The notes beneath the pieces are model-generated. The model searched no databases, was not told the DNA's origin, and worked only from the letters and a program-made list of their open reading frames with translations. The position numbers and the translations under genes were made by a program. Positions 10,780 through 21,523 of a stretch of DNA of 64,000 nucleotides are shown one piece after another. Location of the stretch: the NCBI GenBank assembly GCA_028641055.1, contig CM054062.1, forward strand, positions 21,137,639 to 21,201,638, given 5' to 3'. This stretch comes from Alopecurus myosuroides (Eukaryota > Streptophyta > Magnoliopsida > Poales > Poaceae). Each line of letters begins with the position of its first letter. The first letter of the stretch is position 1.

Positions 10780-12700
10780 TTAATTAAGAAAGTACACATA
10801 GAGGTTAGAGGAGCATAGCTATCACAAAACAAAGACAAATGACAGAACCTTCCATTAATAATACTAACTTAAAATAATATGCAGAGAAGAAAAACTAGGG
10901 TTCAGTCCCAGTAAAATCAAGGAGAAACTGGAGCTACTGCTCTGTCTTGGCTTGCTGAAAAGTTACTGAATTTTTGCTAAGTGTTAAGAAAACAGAGAGG
11001 TTAGCTGAATGTTGGGTTTGTTTTCAGGCCTTTAAAATTCTCTAAATTTTATTTTCCAAGCATGGTTTTGTTAAGCAACTTTAGTACTTTTCAAAACAGT
11101 AAGAGAATTTAAAAATGAACTTCAACTCCTTGGTGAAAATATCCAAGATCAAACCTTGTCATATAAAAATGAACTACAACCACTAGTTTCATCTACTAAA
11201 TATAATAGTTCATTGATAAATTCATAATAGTAGGGCTCCTTGTCATATAAAGAGGAAGATACAATCAATTAGTAATTCTTGTAAGCCTGTTGATTGGATC
11301 TTCAACTCTATGGCTGAAAAATACAAATGCAACCAAGAAAATTTGGAAACAACTTGCCATACAGAATGAACTCAATCCTGTCCTAGTTGATATGCAAACA
11401 TACTATCAAAAAGAGTCATCTATAGTAATCGGAGCACAGATTTACAGCAAAGAATACATCAGGGAATCGATCATCCTCTGGTCCTCTGTATCATCCGTAG
11501 AAACAGCGTCCCAAAGATAGATGACAAGGGTTCCCATGTAGAGCGAGGCGGCTACTGCAGCACGACATGGGAATCTGGGTCCAGTACCTCTCACTTAGCT
11601 GGAATCTGCAGGTCTTTTACAAATAGTACTGTAGCAAAAGCACATACTCTAGGACAAGGTTCAGAAACTTGTCCTGTCCATCAACTGGCAAGACACAACG
11701 CGCAGCTCCGAAAATTCAGAAAACAAAGAAGCGAGACAACTCTTTGAACCATCTTTCTCTCAAACAGAGAAGCAGGAAACTATTCATCATCTGAGCAGTA
11801 CAGAGACAACCAAAATACCCTGCTGTTACTGCCAAAAAAAATAGAGAAAATTGCAACCACACAAGATTGTTTGAATATGATTCAGAAGTAGATGAACTTT
11901 GAGCGATCTACCTGAAAGCAAATCACAGAAAACCCATATGATGCCGTGCAATCACAAGCAGATACTACAAGACAAGATCCCAAAGTATGTACAGAACAAA
12001 CACAACTACTGGCAGAATATGACCAGAACACTGAATCATCCTGAAAGTTGCATGACAGAAGGGGGCAGAACTGCAATTCACAACGAGGGGAATCACAGAG
12101 CAAAATGCAGATTCAGAAACCTGCAAGACACAATGTACCACACCGCTGGAACCATCTTTCTTTTCGACAGTGTTTCTCTTGGAGGTGTTAAGACAAGCCA
12201 CGGGTACATCCATAGATACAGACGACGGAGACAGAACCTAAGGAAAACTACAGCAGAGATGATGCCGGTCCATCCAGGTGCATAAGGAAAACTACAGCAG
12301 AGACTGTGTGACCTCGGCTTGCGGAACGGGCGTTGGTTGGTGTTGGTGGCGCGGTGGGGCGGGGATCAGCCGGCGGATCATCACCGGGACAAAGGAGAAA
12401 GCAATTGACGGCTCGACGCGATGGACTTGAGGTTAACTAAGGTCAATACCGCCGGCGGCGATGGCACGCGCGCGAGGGAGAAGAGGGGGCTTACCCTTCA
12501 AGGCAGACGGCCGGTGTCGATGCAGAAGGGCGGCGCTCCTCGTCCTCCTCCCTCGCGGCTCCTCCTAGTCGATGCAGAAGGGCGGCGGCGCGTTGATGCA
12601 GAAGGGCGGCGCGCGGTGCGTAGTGTTGGTGTGTGTGGTGTGGAGAGATCGAAGGAAGGAGGGGAACGGCTGTAGGCCTGTACTCTCCGTAGCCGTGGCG
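10780..12700. other. CACTA interior upstream of the B3-like gene
   Basis: There is no supported coding exon here. On the minus strand this is the 5' side of the B3-like gene. Bases 11880-12290 are intron-like and T-rich on that strand. Bases 12290-12660 are very GC-rich with a short repeated GATGCAGAAGGGCGGCG-type unit (near 12520, 12575 and 12597), as in a grass 5' leader or promoter. Long open frames on both strands at 12420-12890 reflect base composition and conflict with each other. Confidence 0.4.
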
Positions 12701-13496
12701 CACCAGACCAATGTGCGTCACGCCTATCTAATCCGTGGCGCAGCGACGGCACGTGCGCCGCGCTTTATACCACATAGCCGTGACGCACCAAAGGTACAGT
12801 GCGTCGCGGGTATGCCTCGGAGGCTCGCCACCCCGGCCCCACACATAGGCGCGACGTGCCTTCCATTTGGTGCGCCGCGGCTATGCCTTTAAGCGCGACG
12901 CGCAGAAACGTGGTGCGCCGCGGGTAATAGGCGTGACGCGCCAAATGTGATGTGCGTCACGGGTATCATCACTCCTATAGCCATTTTCCTAGTAGTGACT
13001 ATTTCTAGGCAAAGATAGCAACCATTCTTTAGCTCTTCCTCTCAAAGAGAAAGGAAATAATTTCAGTTTAATAATATCTCCATCCACATCTTTATATTTT
13101 TGCATCTCACATAGTTCAACAAAATTACTAAGGTGAGCAGCAACATCATCAATACTAATACCAGAAAATTGTTCTTTCATCACAAGATTTAATAAAGCAG
13201 GCTTAATCTCATAGAAAGTAGCAGTAGGAGCAGGTGGAGAAATAGGTGTGCAAATAAAATCATTGTTGTTTGTGCTAGTGAAGTCACACAACTTGGTATT
13301 CTCAGAGGAACTCATTTTAGCAGAATGAAAGCAAGCAAAGAAATAACAGCTATGAAGTAAACTAATTTTTTTGTGTTTTCAATATAGAGAAATAAACTAT
13401 TTTTTTGTTTTTGATATAGAGAAATAAAAACAAGACAATAAAAACAAAATAAAGAGATTGAGAGTGAGAGTCTCCCCTTGCCAGAAGACTTCCTTC

Positions 13497-13514
13497 TCCC
13501 CAGCAACGGCGCCA
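13497..13514 (-). promoter_or_regulatory. Primer-binding site of element B
   Basis: On the minus strand TGGCGCCGTTGCTGGGGA lies ten bases after the 5' LTR end. It matches a tRNA-Asp-type site with a single C-to-T change. Confidence 0.85.
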
Positions 13515-13524
13515 GAAAAATCCT

Positions 13525-15103
13525 TGATGCACTTTGTTGGGAACCCCAAGAGGAGGGTGTGATGAGCACAGTCGTAGGAGTTTTTCCCTTAGTTAAGAAC
13601 CAGGGTTATCAATCCAGTAGGAGAAAGAGAATCTTCGGAAGGTTGATGCCACTGGCGGTGGTGCTGGCGCTTCACCGATGTCAGCAACAACATGGAACCT
13701 GCACACAACACAATCAAAATACTTTGCCTCAACGGTACTGTGAGGTTGTCAATCTCACTGGTCTTGCTGAAAACAAAGATTAGACGTATATTGTGGAAAA
13801 ATAGTGTATGCTTGCGGAAAGTAAAGAGAGCAGGAAATTGTTGTGGTTTGTTTAACGGTGTGGAAAAATGGACCGGGGTTCGTAGTTTCAGTAGTGGTGT
13901 CTCTCCATAAAATATAGCATGTTGGGTGAACAAATTACAACTGGACAATTGAAAAATAAAGGTTGCTCCGTAGTGCACAATATGACATGAAGATTACTAT
14001 GTTATTTAGTGCGGGGATTACAACAAGATACATAGACCGACATCCATCTGCATCTATGACTAATAATCCACCCTCAGGTTATGATCCGAACCCCCTCAGG
14101 TATTAAGTTGCAAGCAACAGATTATTGCATTAAACAAAGTGTGTAATGTAAGCAATGATTATGCACGCGGGCACTCTCCCACTGTTTTCTCCCTAATGGC
14201 AACAACACAACCTCTCCATTCACGTTTCTGTCACTCGAGCAAGGCAACAAGGAGGCATGAACCCACTATCGAGCATAAATACTCCCTCTTGGAGTCACTA
14301 ACAATTACTTGGCCAGAATAACCACTAGCAACAGAGAGCATGCAAGATCACAAATGACACATGCAAATAAAGACTATAATCAACTTGGAATAAGGTCAAT
14401 ATTCATCAGATCCCAGCAAACACAACACAAAGAATTACATAAGATCAATCTCGATCATGATAGGCAGCTCACGAGATCTAAACATGGAGGCATATGAGGA
14501 GAAGACAACCATCTAGCTATAGCTATGAACCCGTAGTCCAAGGATGAACTACTCACGCATCACTCCGGAGGCAGGCATGGTGATGAAGAGCCCTTCGGTG
14601 ATGATCTCCTCTCCGGCAGGGTGACGGAAACAGCTTCAGAACCCCCTGATCTGGGGTTGACGGTGACGGCGGCTGCAGAACGTTTTCGGGGATTTTCATC
14701 AGGTGTCTAGGGTTTTCCATACGGGGGGCTTAAATAGTCGAAAGGGCGAAGGCGGTGGCGCTCCAGGGGGCCACACCCCTAGCTGGCGCGGCCAGGCGGA
14801 GCCGTGCCACCCTATGGTGTGGCCCCCTGCTTCCCCTCTTCGGTTCCTCTTTGGTCTTTGGGATGCTTCCGGGGAAAATAGGACTTCCGGGCTTCGAATT
14901 TTCCAATTCTGAGAATCTTTCCAGAACAACTTTTCTAAGACTAAAAAAAAAGCAGAAAAAAGGGAACTTGCTCTGTGGCATGTTGTTAATAGGTTAGTCT
15001 GGATAACGTATAGAAACGCTATAAATAAGGGAGAAAACATGTACCAATTGACAAAATATGATCATGGAGCATTAGAAATTAGGGATACGTTTATGACGTA
15101 TCA
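13525..15103 (-). repeat. 5' LTR of element B
   Basis: This is the full-length 1579-bp LTR. It reads TGATACGTCATAAACG at its minus-strand start (15103) and ends GTGCATCA at 13525. It carries the 319-bp block lost from the partner LTR at 3529-4765. Short open frames within it are not coding. Confidence 0.9.
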
Positions 15104-17915
15104 GTGTTTACCAAACTTCTAGGGAGAACGGTGTCCACTGATTATCTTGTTATTGAATGTGTAAGGACGAGGCCAAATTACTATTGGAAGATCTCTGCTA
15201 AAGCTCTTGGTAGCAGCTATTGATGTGGGGAAAGGTACCATGACTTTCACCTCCAAACCGGGCTTCAATCATCAGTTCCCTAGAAGCAAGAATAAGTTAA
15301 GAAAGGTAAACGTAAGGCTCATGGTATTATTTTGGATGCTTCTTCACTTGAAAATAATTGATTCTAGTTTTCTGGGCCTAGCTAAAAGGCGTTAAAGAAA
15401 AACACTTCTTGAGAGATAACCCATGGTTTTATTTTTTCAATGTTTCTTCTATTTTCTTTGAGTCAAGGTGTTGTTTACTTCTGTAGAAACTCCTCTGTAT
15501 CTTTATTTTCTCGCATTTGTTGTGCCAAGTAAAGTCTGTAGTGAAAAATTGAAGTTAGATTTGGATTTCTGCGCAGGAAACAGATTGCTGCTGTCCACTG
15601 TTAAATTCGTATAAATTCACACAAAGATCAAAATGACCTGCAAATTTTTGTGCTTAATCCCCAGCTATTTCTGAAACTTTTTCTAGCGTTGTGTTTTCAA
15701 TTTGAGCAACGTAAGTGCCCCAAAAAATTCTTCTTTACAGATTGTTTTGGTTTTGACAGATTTTGCCTTTTTACTTGCATTCTCTCTTTTACTATGTTGA
15801 GCAAGGAAAAAAAAAATAGCGCGCTATTTCGGCGCTAATAGCACTCTATAGCATATCTAGAGAGTTCACGCTATATTTTAACAATTTTTCTCGCTATTGC
15901 TCTATTTGTTAAGTAGCTCGCTATAACACGCTAAAACGTCGTAAAGTTATAGCACGCTATTATTTTTCTAGGTTATCGGTCCAGGATCCCGAGTTTTTCA
16001 CCTTAGTAAGAAAAATAAGTTGTTTTCTGTGATGAACAACAATCGTGAAGATGGAATCACTAATGTTTATGACTTGGAATAAGTGATGTATTGTGTTATT
16101 GCACCGTGGGATGTTGATGTTAGACTCTATCCAATTGGAGAACAATTTTTCATGCGGTTACGCATATATTGTTCTGAAATTTCTAGAATGTATCATTTTT
16201 CTTGTTAAAATCCTTATTTTTCAGATATATTTGATAGTTTTTCTCAAAATTCTATTTAAATATAGCATGCTATTAGCATGCTATAGCGTCTATAGCATCT
16301 GGAGAAGGCTGCCGCTATTTCTCGTAGCATGCTATTTTTTCTTTGATGCTGAGTGGATTTCTTTGCTCCACAAAACATAAGTGACTGTAGCTAATGTTTA
16401 AAAATTATTAATAATGGTTATGTCCAAGGAGAACATGTGATTTTTTGGTTGTGCACTAACCCTCTAATGAGAATTACTTTGAGTTTGGTGTGAAGTAAGT
16501 TTTCAAGGGTCAAGAGAAGAGGGTGATATAATGTGATCAAGAAGATTGAAAAGCCAATGCTTGGGGATGCCCGCGTGGTTCATCCCAGAAAATTCTAAGA
16601 AGACTCAAGCCTCTAAGCTTGGGGATACCCAAGGCATCCCCTTCTTCATCAACAACTTATCAGGTCATTTCTAGAGAAACTATATTTTTATTCGGTCACA
16701 TCATATGCACTTTATTTGTTTTTTGTTTTGTGTTCTTTTGTTTTCCTTGCTACAATAAGTATAGTTGGAACCCAGCACTCTTTTGTGGGATAGAGACATG
16801 CTCCGCTTATTCATATGAATACTCGTTTGCTTCCATGCTCGTATTCTTAGTTTTTCTTCTAGCTGCTGCAAATCCTTTTAGCTCATGTTTTTAATGCAAG
16901 TATTATTCAGAGCTGTTATTTCTAGTAGGGTAGTAGTAGTACTCTATTGTTTCATTGCTATATCTCTTGGAGATTTTTTGTTTAGTATAAAATGATTGGT
17001 GTTGCAAAGCAGTAGTACATTTTCCGTGCTTATAACGGTGCAAAAAGAAGCTCGTATAGACTGTAGCTAGACTTTATCATGTCATGTTAGATGTTACTTA
17101 AATTCTATGCTTAGTAGTTATTATTGTAGCACGATTTGTCTCAAATAGCTGAAAGTTTTTAATGTGTCATTGAAATCATGAGTTGTCTTGATCACATTGA
17201 AACATAAATTTGTGGTGTTCTCTTTCGAATGCTTTATTTGGTTGACTTGGCTCATGCTTACAACATGTTTATGACTAAAAACCAGTCACTTATAGCCTCT
17301 ATGATAATTTAGTTTTTGACTTGTAATATCATTTATGCTTTGGTTAATAATATTTCTGTTGCTATGCATGATTATGGCCATTATTGATCTCTTAATTTGT
17401 CGCTCCCGGTCTTTTGCTAGCCTCCACCTGTACTAAGTATGAGCTCTACTCGTGCATCCAACTTCCAAAAACCAAAGTATGCCAAATGTGTCCACCATAC
17501 CTACCTACATGTGGTATTTAACCGCCACTACAAGTAAATTTCTCATGTGCTACCTTTAAACCTTTCAAAATTATTCATGTTTTGTGCCCCTATTTTAGCT
17601 CACGAGGACGTAAATTGAGAATCTTTATATCACTTGTTGATTGGAGTTTACACACCTAGACTAGTGACACATCTGTTTATCCAAATTGATAAAAGAGCTG
17701 GCAGCGGGGTGCCCAGCCCCAAAATTGGTTACTATTAAATTCTCTTCACTCTTTTTTCCCCTGATTTATCAGTCAAAACATAATTGTCTAAACAAAAGAG
17801 AAGAGGGATGATCTTATATACCAGTTGGGTCCTTCAATGGGAGCCGCTCTTGTGAAATCTAGTTGGCTTGTGACGTACTGTATTTCTCTTTACCTTTCGT
17901 TGACATAAGCATCAC
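15104..17915 (+). pseudogene. Continuation of element A: protease remnant and 3' non-coding region
   Basis: After the duplicated GTGTT the protease-type sense of A resumes. Readable pieces include LGRTVSTDYLVIECV, and at 15207-15395 AAIDVGKGTMTFTSKPGF in a shifted frame, ending near HLKIIDSSFLGLAKRR. At least one small deletion disrupts the frame around 15165-15200. From about 15395 the sequence is the family's non-coding 3' region, interrupted by a small TIR element at 15811-16340. It stops abruptly at about 17915, where the inverted element C begins. No polymerase domain is present. Confidence 0.75.
15811..16340. mobile_element. Small TIR element with TAGC-rich ends
   Basis: About 530 bp is bounded by inverted ends: AAAAAATAGCGCGCTA on the left and, read inward from the right, AAAAAATAGCATGCTA. 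Both ends carry further TATAGCACGCTA-type repeats. Elements A and C share sequence on both sides (CTCTTTTACTA before, GGATTTCTTTGCTCC after), and C lacks this block at 18870-18880. That shows it is an insertion in A. No transposase frame is present. I could not fix the target duplication exactly. The repeats suggest a hAT- or Mutator-type MITE. Confidence 0.65.
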
Positions 17916-19234
17916 AAGCCAACTAGACTACACAAGAGCGGCTCCCATTTAAGGACGCATCTGGTATAGAAGGTCATCCCTCTTTCTCTTTTTTATAGAA
18001 TTATGCTTTGAATGATGAATCGGGGGAAAAATAGTGGAGAGAATTTAATAGTAACCAATTTTGGGGCTGGGCACCCCACTTCCAGCTCTTCTATCATTTG
18101 GATAAGCGGATGAAGCCACTAGTCCAGGTGTGTAAAGTCCAATCAACAAGTGAGATAAAGATTCTCTATTTATGTTCTCATGAGCTAAAACAGGGGCACA
18201 AAACAGGAATAATTTTGAAAGTTTTAAAGGTAGCCATGAAAGAAGAGAGTACTAACATAACTCTACTAGAACTAACAGCTCTGAATAAGAGATGCATGAA
18301 AACCATGAGCTAAAAGAATTTGCATCGGCTAGAAGAAAAACAAAAAATATGAGCACGTAAGAAAACGAGTATTCATATGAAAAAGGGAGCGTGTCTCTCT
18401 CCCACAGAAAGAATGTTGGGTCCCAAACATATTTATTGCAGCAAGGAAAACAAAAGAAAAGAAAATAAAAACAAACAGACGCTCCAAGTAAAATGCATAT
18501 GATGTGACCGAATAAAAATATACTTTCACTAGAAGTGACCTGATAAATTGTTGATGAAGAAGGGGATGCCTTGGGCATCCCCAATCTTAGATGCTTGAGT
18601 CTTCTTAGAACTTGCTGGGATGAATCACGGGGGCATCACCAAGCTTTGGCCTTGCACTCTTCTTGATCACATGAGATCACCCTCTTCTCTCGACCCATGA
18701 AAACTTCCTTCACACCACACTTAATGTAATTCACATTAGAGGGTTAGTGCCAAGTAAAAAAATTCACATGTTCTACATGGAAACAAGAATTATTAATACT
18801 TTTTTAACATTAGCTACAGCCGCTGATGTTTTGTGGAGCAAAGAAATCCTCTCGACTTAGTAAAAGAGATAATGCAAGTAAAAAGGCAGAATCTGTTAAA
18901 ACCAGAACAGTCTGTAAAGACGAATTCTTTCGGGGCTTAAGTTGCTCAGATAGAAAAATGTAAAGCTACAAAAAGTTTTGGAATCAGCTCAGGAAGAAGA
19001 AAAAAAAATTCAAGTCATTTTAATCGTTCTGCGAATTATGCGATTTTTTAGAGTGGACAGCAGAAATCTGTTTCCTGCACAGAAATCCAAAACCAACCTC
19101 ACACTAGAGAGTTTACTTCGCACAACAAATGCGAGAAAATAAAGATACAAAAGAGTTGCTGCACAGGTAAACAACACCTTGACTCAAGAAGTGCTTTTCT
19201 TTAACGCCTTTTAGCTAGGCCTAGAAAAATAAAA

Positions 19235-20527
19235 TCAATTATTTTCAAGTGAAGAAGCATCCAAATTGTAACTTGTTAGAATAATAGAATCAAAAGGCAA
19301 CTTAATTCTCTTCCTAGGAAAGTGTTCCATACCTTTCTTGAGTGGGAATTGATATTTAATATTCCCATGTTTCATATCAATAACAACACCAACAGTTCTA
19401 AGAAAAGGTCTTCCCAAAACAATAGGACAAAAAGCATTGAACTCAATATTCATAACAAAAAAATCAACAGGGACAAGGTTATTATTAACCATAATAAGAA
19501 AATCATCAACTCTCCCCAAAGGTTTCTTTCTAACATTATCAATAAGACGAATACCCAAATAACAGTGTTCCAAGGGTGGCAAATCAAGCATATCATAAAG
19601 TTTCTTAGGCATAACAGAAATACGAGTACCAAGATCACATAGAGCGTTACAATCAAAATCATTCACCTTCATTTTAATGATGGGTTTCCAACCATCATCT
19701 AACTTCCTAGGGATAAAGGCTTCACATCTTAATTCATCTTCTCTAATTTGTATGAGAGCATTTGTTATATGTTTTGTGAAAGCCATATTCATAGCACTAG
19801 CATTAGGACAACTAGAAATATTTTGTAGGAACATAATTACTTCAGATATATTGCAATCATCAAAGTCAAGATTATTTTTATGAAAGGTAATGGAACCATT
19901 ATCTCCCATATTTCGAAAAATTTCAGCACTTTTATCAGGAACAAGTTCGGTAGTTTCAGACAATTTTAAACGTTTAATAGAAGAAGTAGGAGTATTTCCA
20001 ATACCAATTACTTTACCATTAATAGTAGAAGGTTTACTAGCATGAGAAGATTCAGTTTTACTAGTGGTGGTAATGGTGCAAAAAATAGCTATATTATTCT
20101 TTCTAGCTATTTCATCTTCTCTTTCCCATCGAGCATGCAGTTCAGCTAACATCCTAACATTGTCATCAATTCTAACTTGAATGGAATTTAGATTTTTTCT
20201 TTTTTTAACAACATGAGGCATAACCTTTATTTTAAGAAGATCAACATCAATAGTAATACTATCAACTTTAGAAGCAAGAACATGAATTTTGCCAAACTTT
20301 TCCTCAACTGATTTATTAAAAGCAGTTTGTGTAGTAATAAAATTCTTAAGCATGTTTTCAAGATAAGAGGGTACAATTTTATTTTTGTTGTAGGAATTAC
20401 CATAAGAGTTGGCATAACCATTACCATTATTAGAAGAATATGTCCTATAATTGTTGCTACCAAAATTATTCCTATAATCATTGTTGTTGAAATTATTATT
20501 TTTAATGAAGTTCACATCAACATGATC
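19235..20527 (-). pseudogene. Protease region of element C
   Basis: The open frame follows the gag stop codon in phase. It starts DHVDVNFIKNNNFNNNDYRN, continues with the coiled segment QTAFNKSVEEKFGKI and ends DASSLENN. The protease core reads LCDLGTRISVMPKKLY and ends CPIVLGRPFLRTVGVVIDM. In place of the usual DLGAS it has DLGTR, so the active site is probably altered. The frame is otherwise open over 430 codons. No reverse transcriptase follows. The matching feature in element B is 7506-8750. Confidence 0.75.
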
Positions 20528-21328
20528 TTATTGAGCAACAAAAGAGGCTAAATGAACATTGTTTGGATCAATAGGAGCATGGCCATGTACAAGCATAGAC
20601 ATAATAGCATCAAGCCTATCACTCAAAGAAGAGGTTTCATTAACAAAATTTACCTTCTTACCTAGTGGAGCTCGCTCAGTGTGCCATTCAGAATAATTTA
20701 CCATCATATCATGAAGAAGCTTTGTTGCTGCCCCCAAAGTCATGGACATAAATGTTCCTCCAGCAGCTGAATCCAGAAGGTTTCTTGAATAAAAATTCGG
20801 ACCTGCATAAAAGGTTTCGATGATCATCCAAGTAGTCAGTCCATGAGTGGGACAATTATTTACCAAATATTTCATTCTCTCCCAAGCTTTAGCAACATTC
20901 TAATTATCAAGTTGCTTAAAATTCATAATGCTACTTCTTAAAGATATAATATTAGCAGGAGGATAATATTTTCCAATGAAAGCATGTTTACATTTAGTCC
21001 AAGAATCAATACTATTTATAGGCAAAGATAGCAACCATTCATTAGATCTTCCTCTCAAAGAGAATGAAAACAATTTCAGTTTAATAATATCTCCATCCAC
21101 ATCTTTATATTTTTGTATCTCATAGAGTTCAACAAAATTATTAAGATGGGCAGCATCATCATAAGTACTAACACCAAAAAGTTGCTCTCTCATAACAAGA
21201 TTTAACAGGGCAGGCTTTATCTCAAAAAATTCAGCAGTACGAGCAGGTGGAGCAATAGGTGTGCTTAATAAATCATTGTTGTTTGTGCTAGTCAAGTCAC
21301 ACAACTTAGTGTTCTCAGGAGTACTTAT
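20528..21328 (-). pseudogene. gag of element C, with stop and lost start
   Basis: This is homologous to the gag of B along its length (ENTKLCDLTSTNNND, LRGRSNEWLLSLP, WTKCKHAFIGKYYPP, CPTHGLTTWMIIETFYAG, LLDSAAGGTFM). The start codon position holds ATA instead of ATG (21326-21328). A TAG replaces the Glu codon of the NEHVAK motif (about 20898-20902), so the protein is broken. It ends at the same TAA after SFVAQ as in B. Confidence 0.8.
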
Positions 21329-21494
21329 TTTAACAAGATTAAAAATAGGATAAAAATAAAGACTATAATAAGAACTAAGTTTTTTGTGTTTTCGATAAGG
21401 AGAAGCAAACAAGAAAGAATAAAATAAACTAAGCACAACAAAAACAAAGTAAATAGATTGGAGGTGAGAGGCCCCCTTGCAGAAATCATCTTCC

Positions 21495-21512
21495 TCCCCG
21501 GAAACAGCACCA
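21495..21512 (-). promoter_or_regulatory. Primer-binding site of element C
   Basis: TGGTGCTGTTTCCGGGGA on the minus strand lies 11 bases from the LTR end. It is a tRNA-Asp-type site with three changes. Confidence 0.75.
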
Positions 21513-21523
21513 GAAAAATAGCT

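Larger units (their letters stand above)
9237..12997. mobile_element. CACTA transposon carrying a B3-like gene
   Basis: The 3761-bp element begins CACTACTAGGGAAA and ends TTTTCCTAGTAGTG, perfect CACTA-type terminal repeats over the first ten bases, with a 3-bp target duplication ACT at 9234-9236 and 12998-13000. Both ends carry subterminal repeats in direct and inverted orientation (CCGTGACGCACC and GGTGCGCCGCG types) over about 9260-9470 and 12690-12970, the usual binding region for a CACTA transposase. No TNP2-type transposase is seen. The only well-supported gene is a B3-domain-like gene at 9727-10772, so the element is probably non-autonomous. Confidence 0.92.
8751..13315 (-). pseudogene. 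gag of element B, split by a CACTA insertion
   Basis: The frame starts at 13315 (MSSSENTKLCD), runs to 12998 and resumes at 9233 after the CACTA element. The two parts join in frame (PRNS then IDSW) once one copy of the ACT duplication is removed, giving a 266-residue gag. It shows the Retrotrans_gag signature of Athila elements: LRGRAKEWLLSLP, WTKCKDAFIGKYYPP, NFKQFDNEHVAKSWERM, CPTHGLTTWMIIQIFYAGL and the conserved LLDSAAGGTFM. It ends with LASLVAQ and a TAA that element C shares. Apart from the insertion I see no stop, so gag was open when the CACTA element arrived. Confidence 0.85.
3529..15103 (-). mobile_element. Element B: complete Athila-type LTR retrotransposon, gag-pro only
   Basis: The element is bounded by two minus-oriented LTRs (13525-15103 is the 5' LTR, 3529-4765 the 3' LTR) and by a perfect 5-bp target duplication GTGTT at 3524-3528 and 15104-15108. 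Removing it rejoins the protease-like frame of element A. It has a tRNA-Asp-type primer-binding site, a gag frame, a stop codon, a protease frame and then about 2.7 kb of non-coding DNA. No reverse transcriptase, RNase H or integrase motif is present, so it must move with enzymes from another element. It resembles the Triticeae Sabrina/WHAM group. A CACTA transposon (9237-12997) is inserted in gag. Confidence 0.92.

Noticed and set aside
12421..12892. Overlapping open frames on both strands in the right part of the first CACTA element
   Set aside because: Low-complexity GC-rich repeats open all frames. No conserved motif or splice context is seen.
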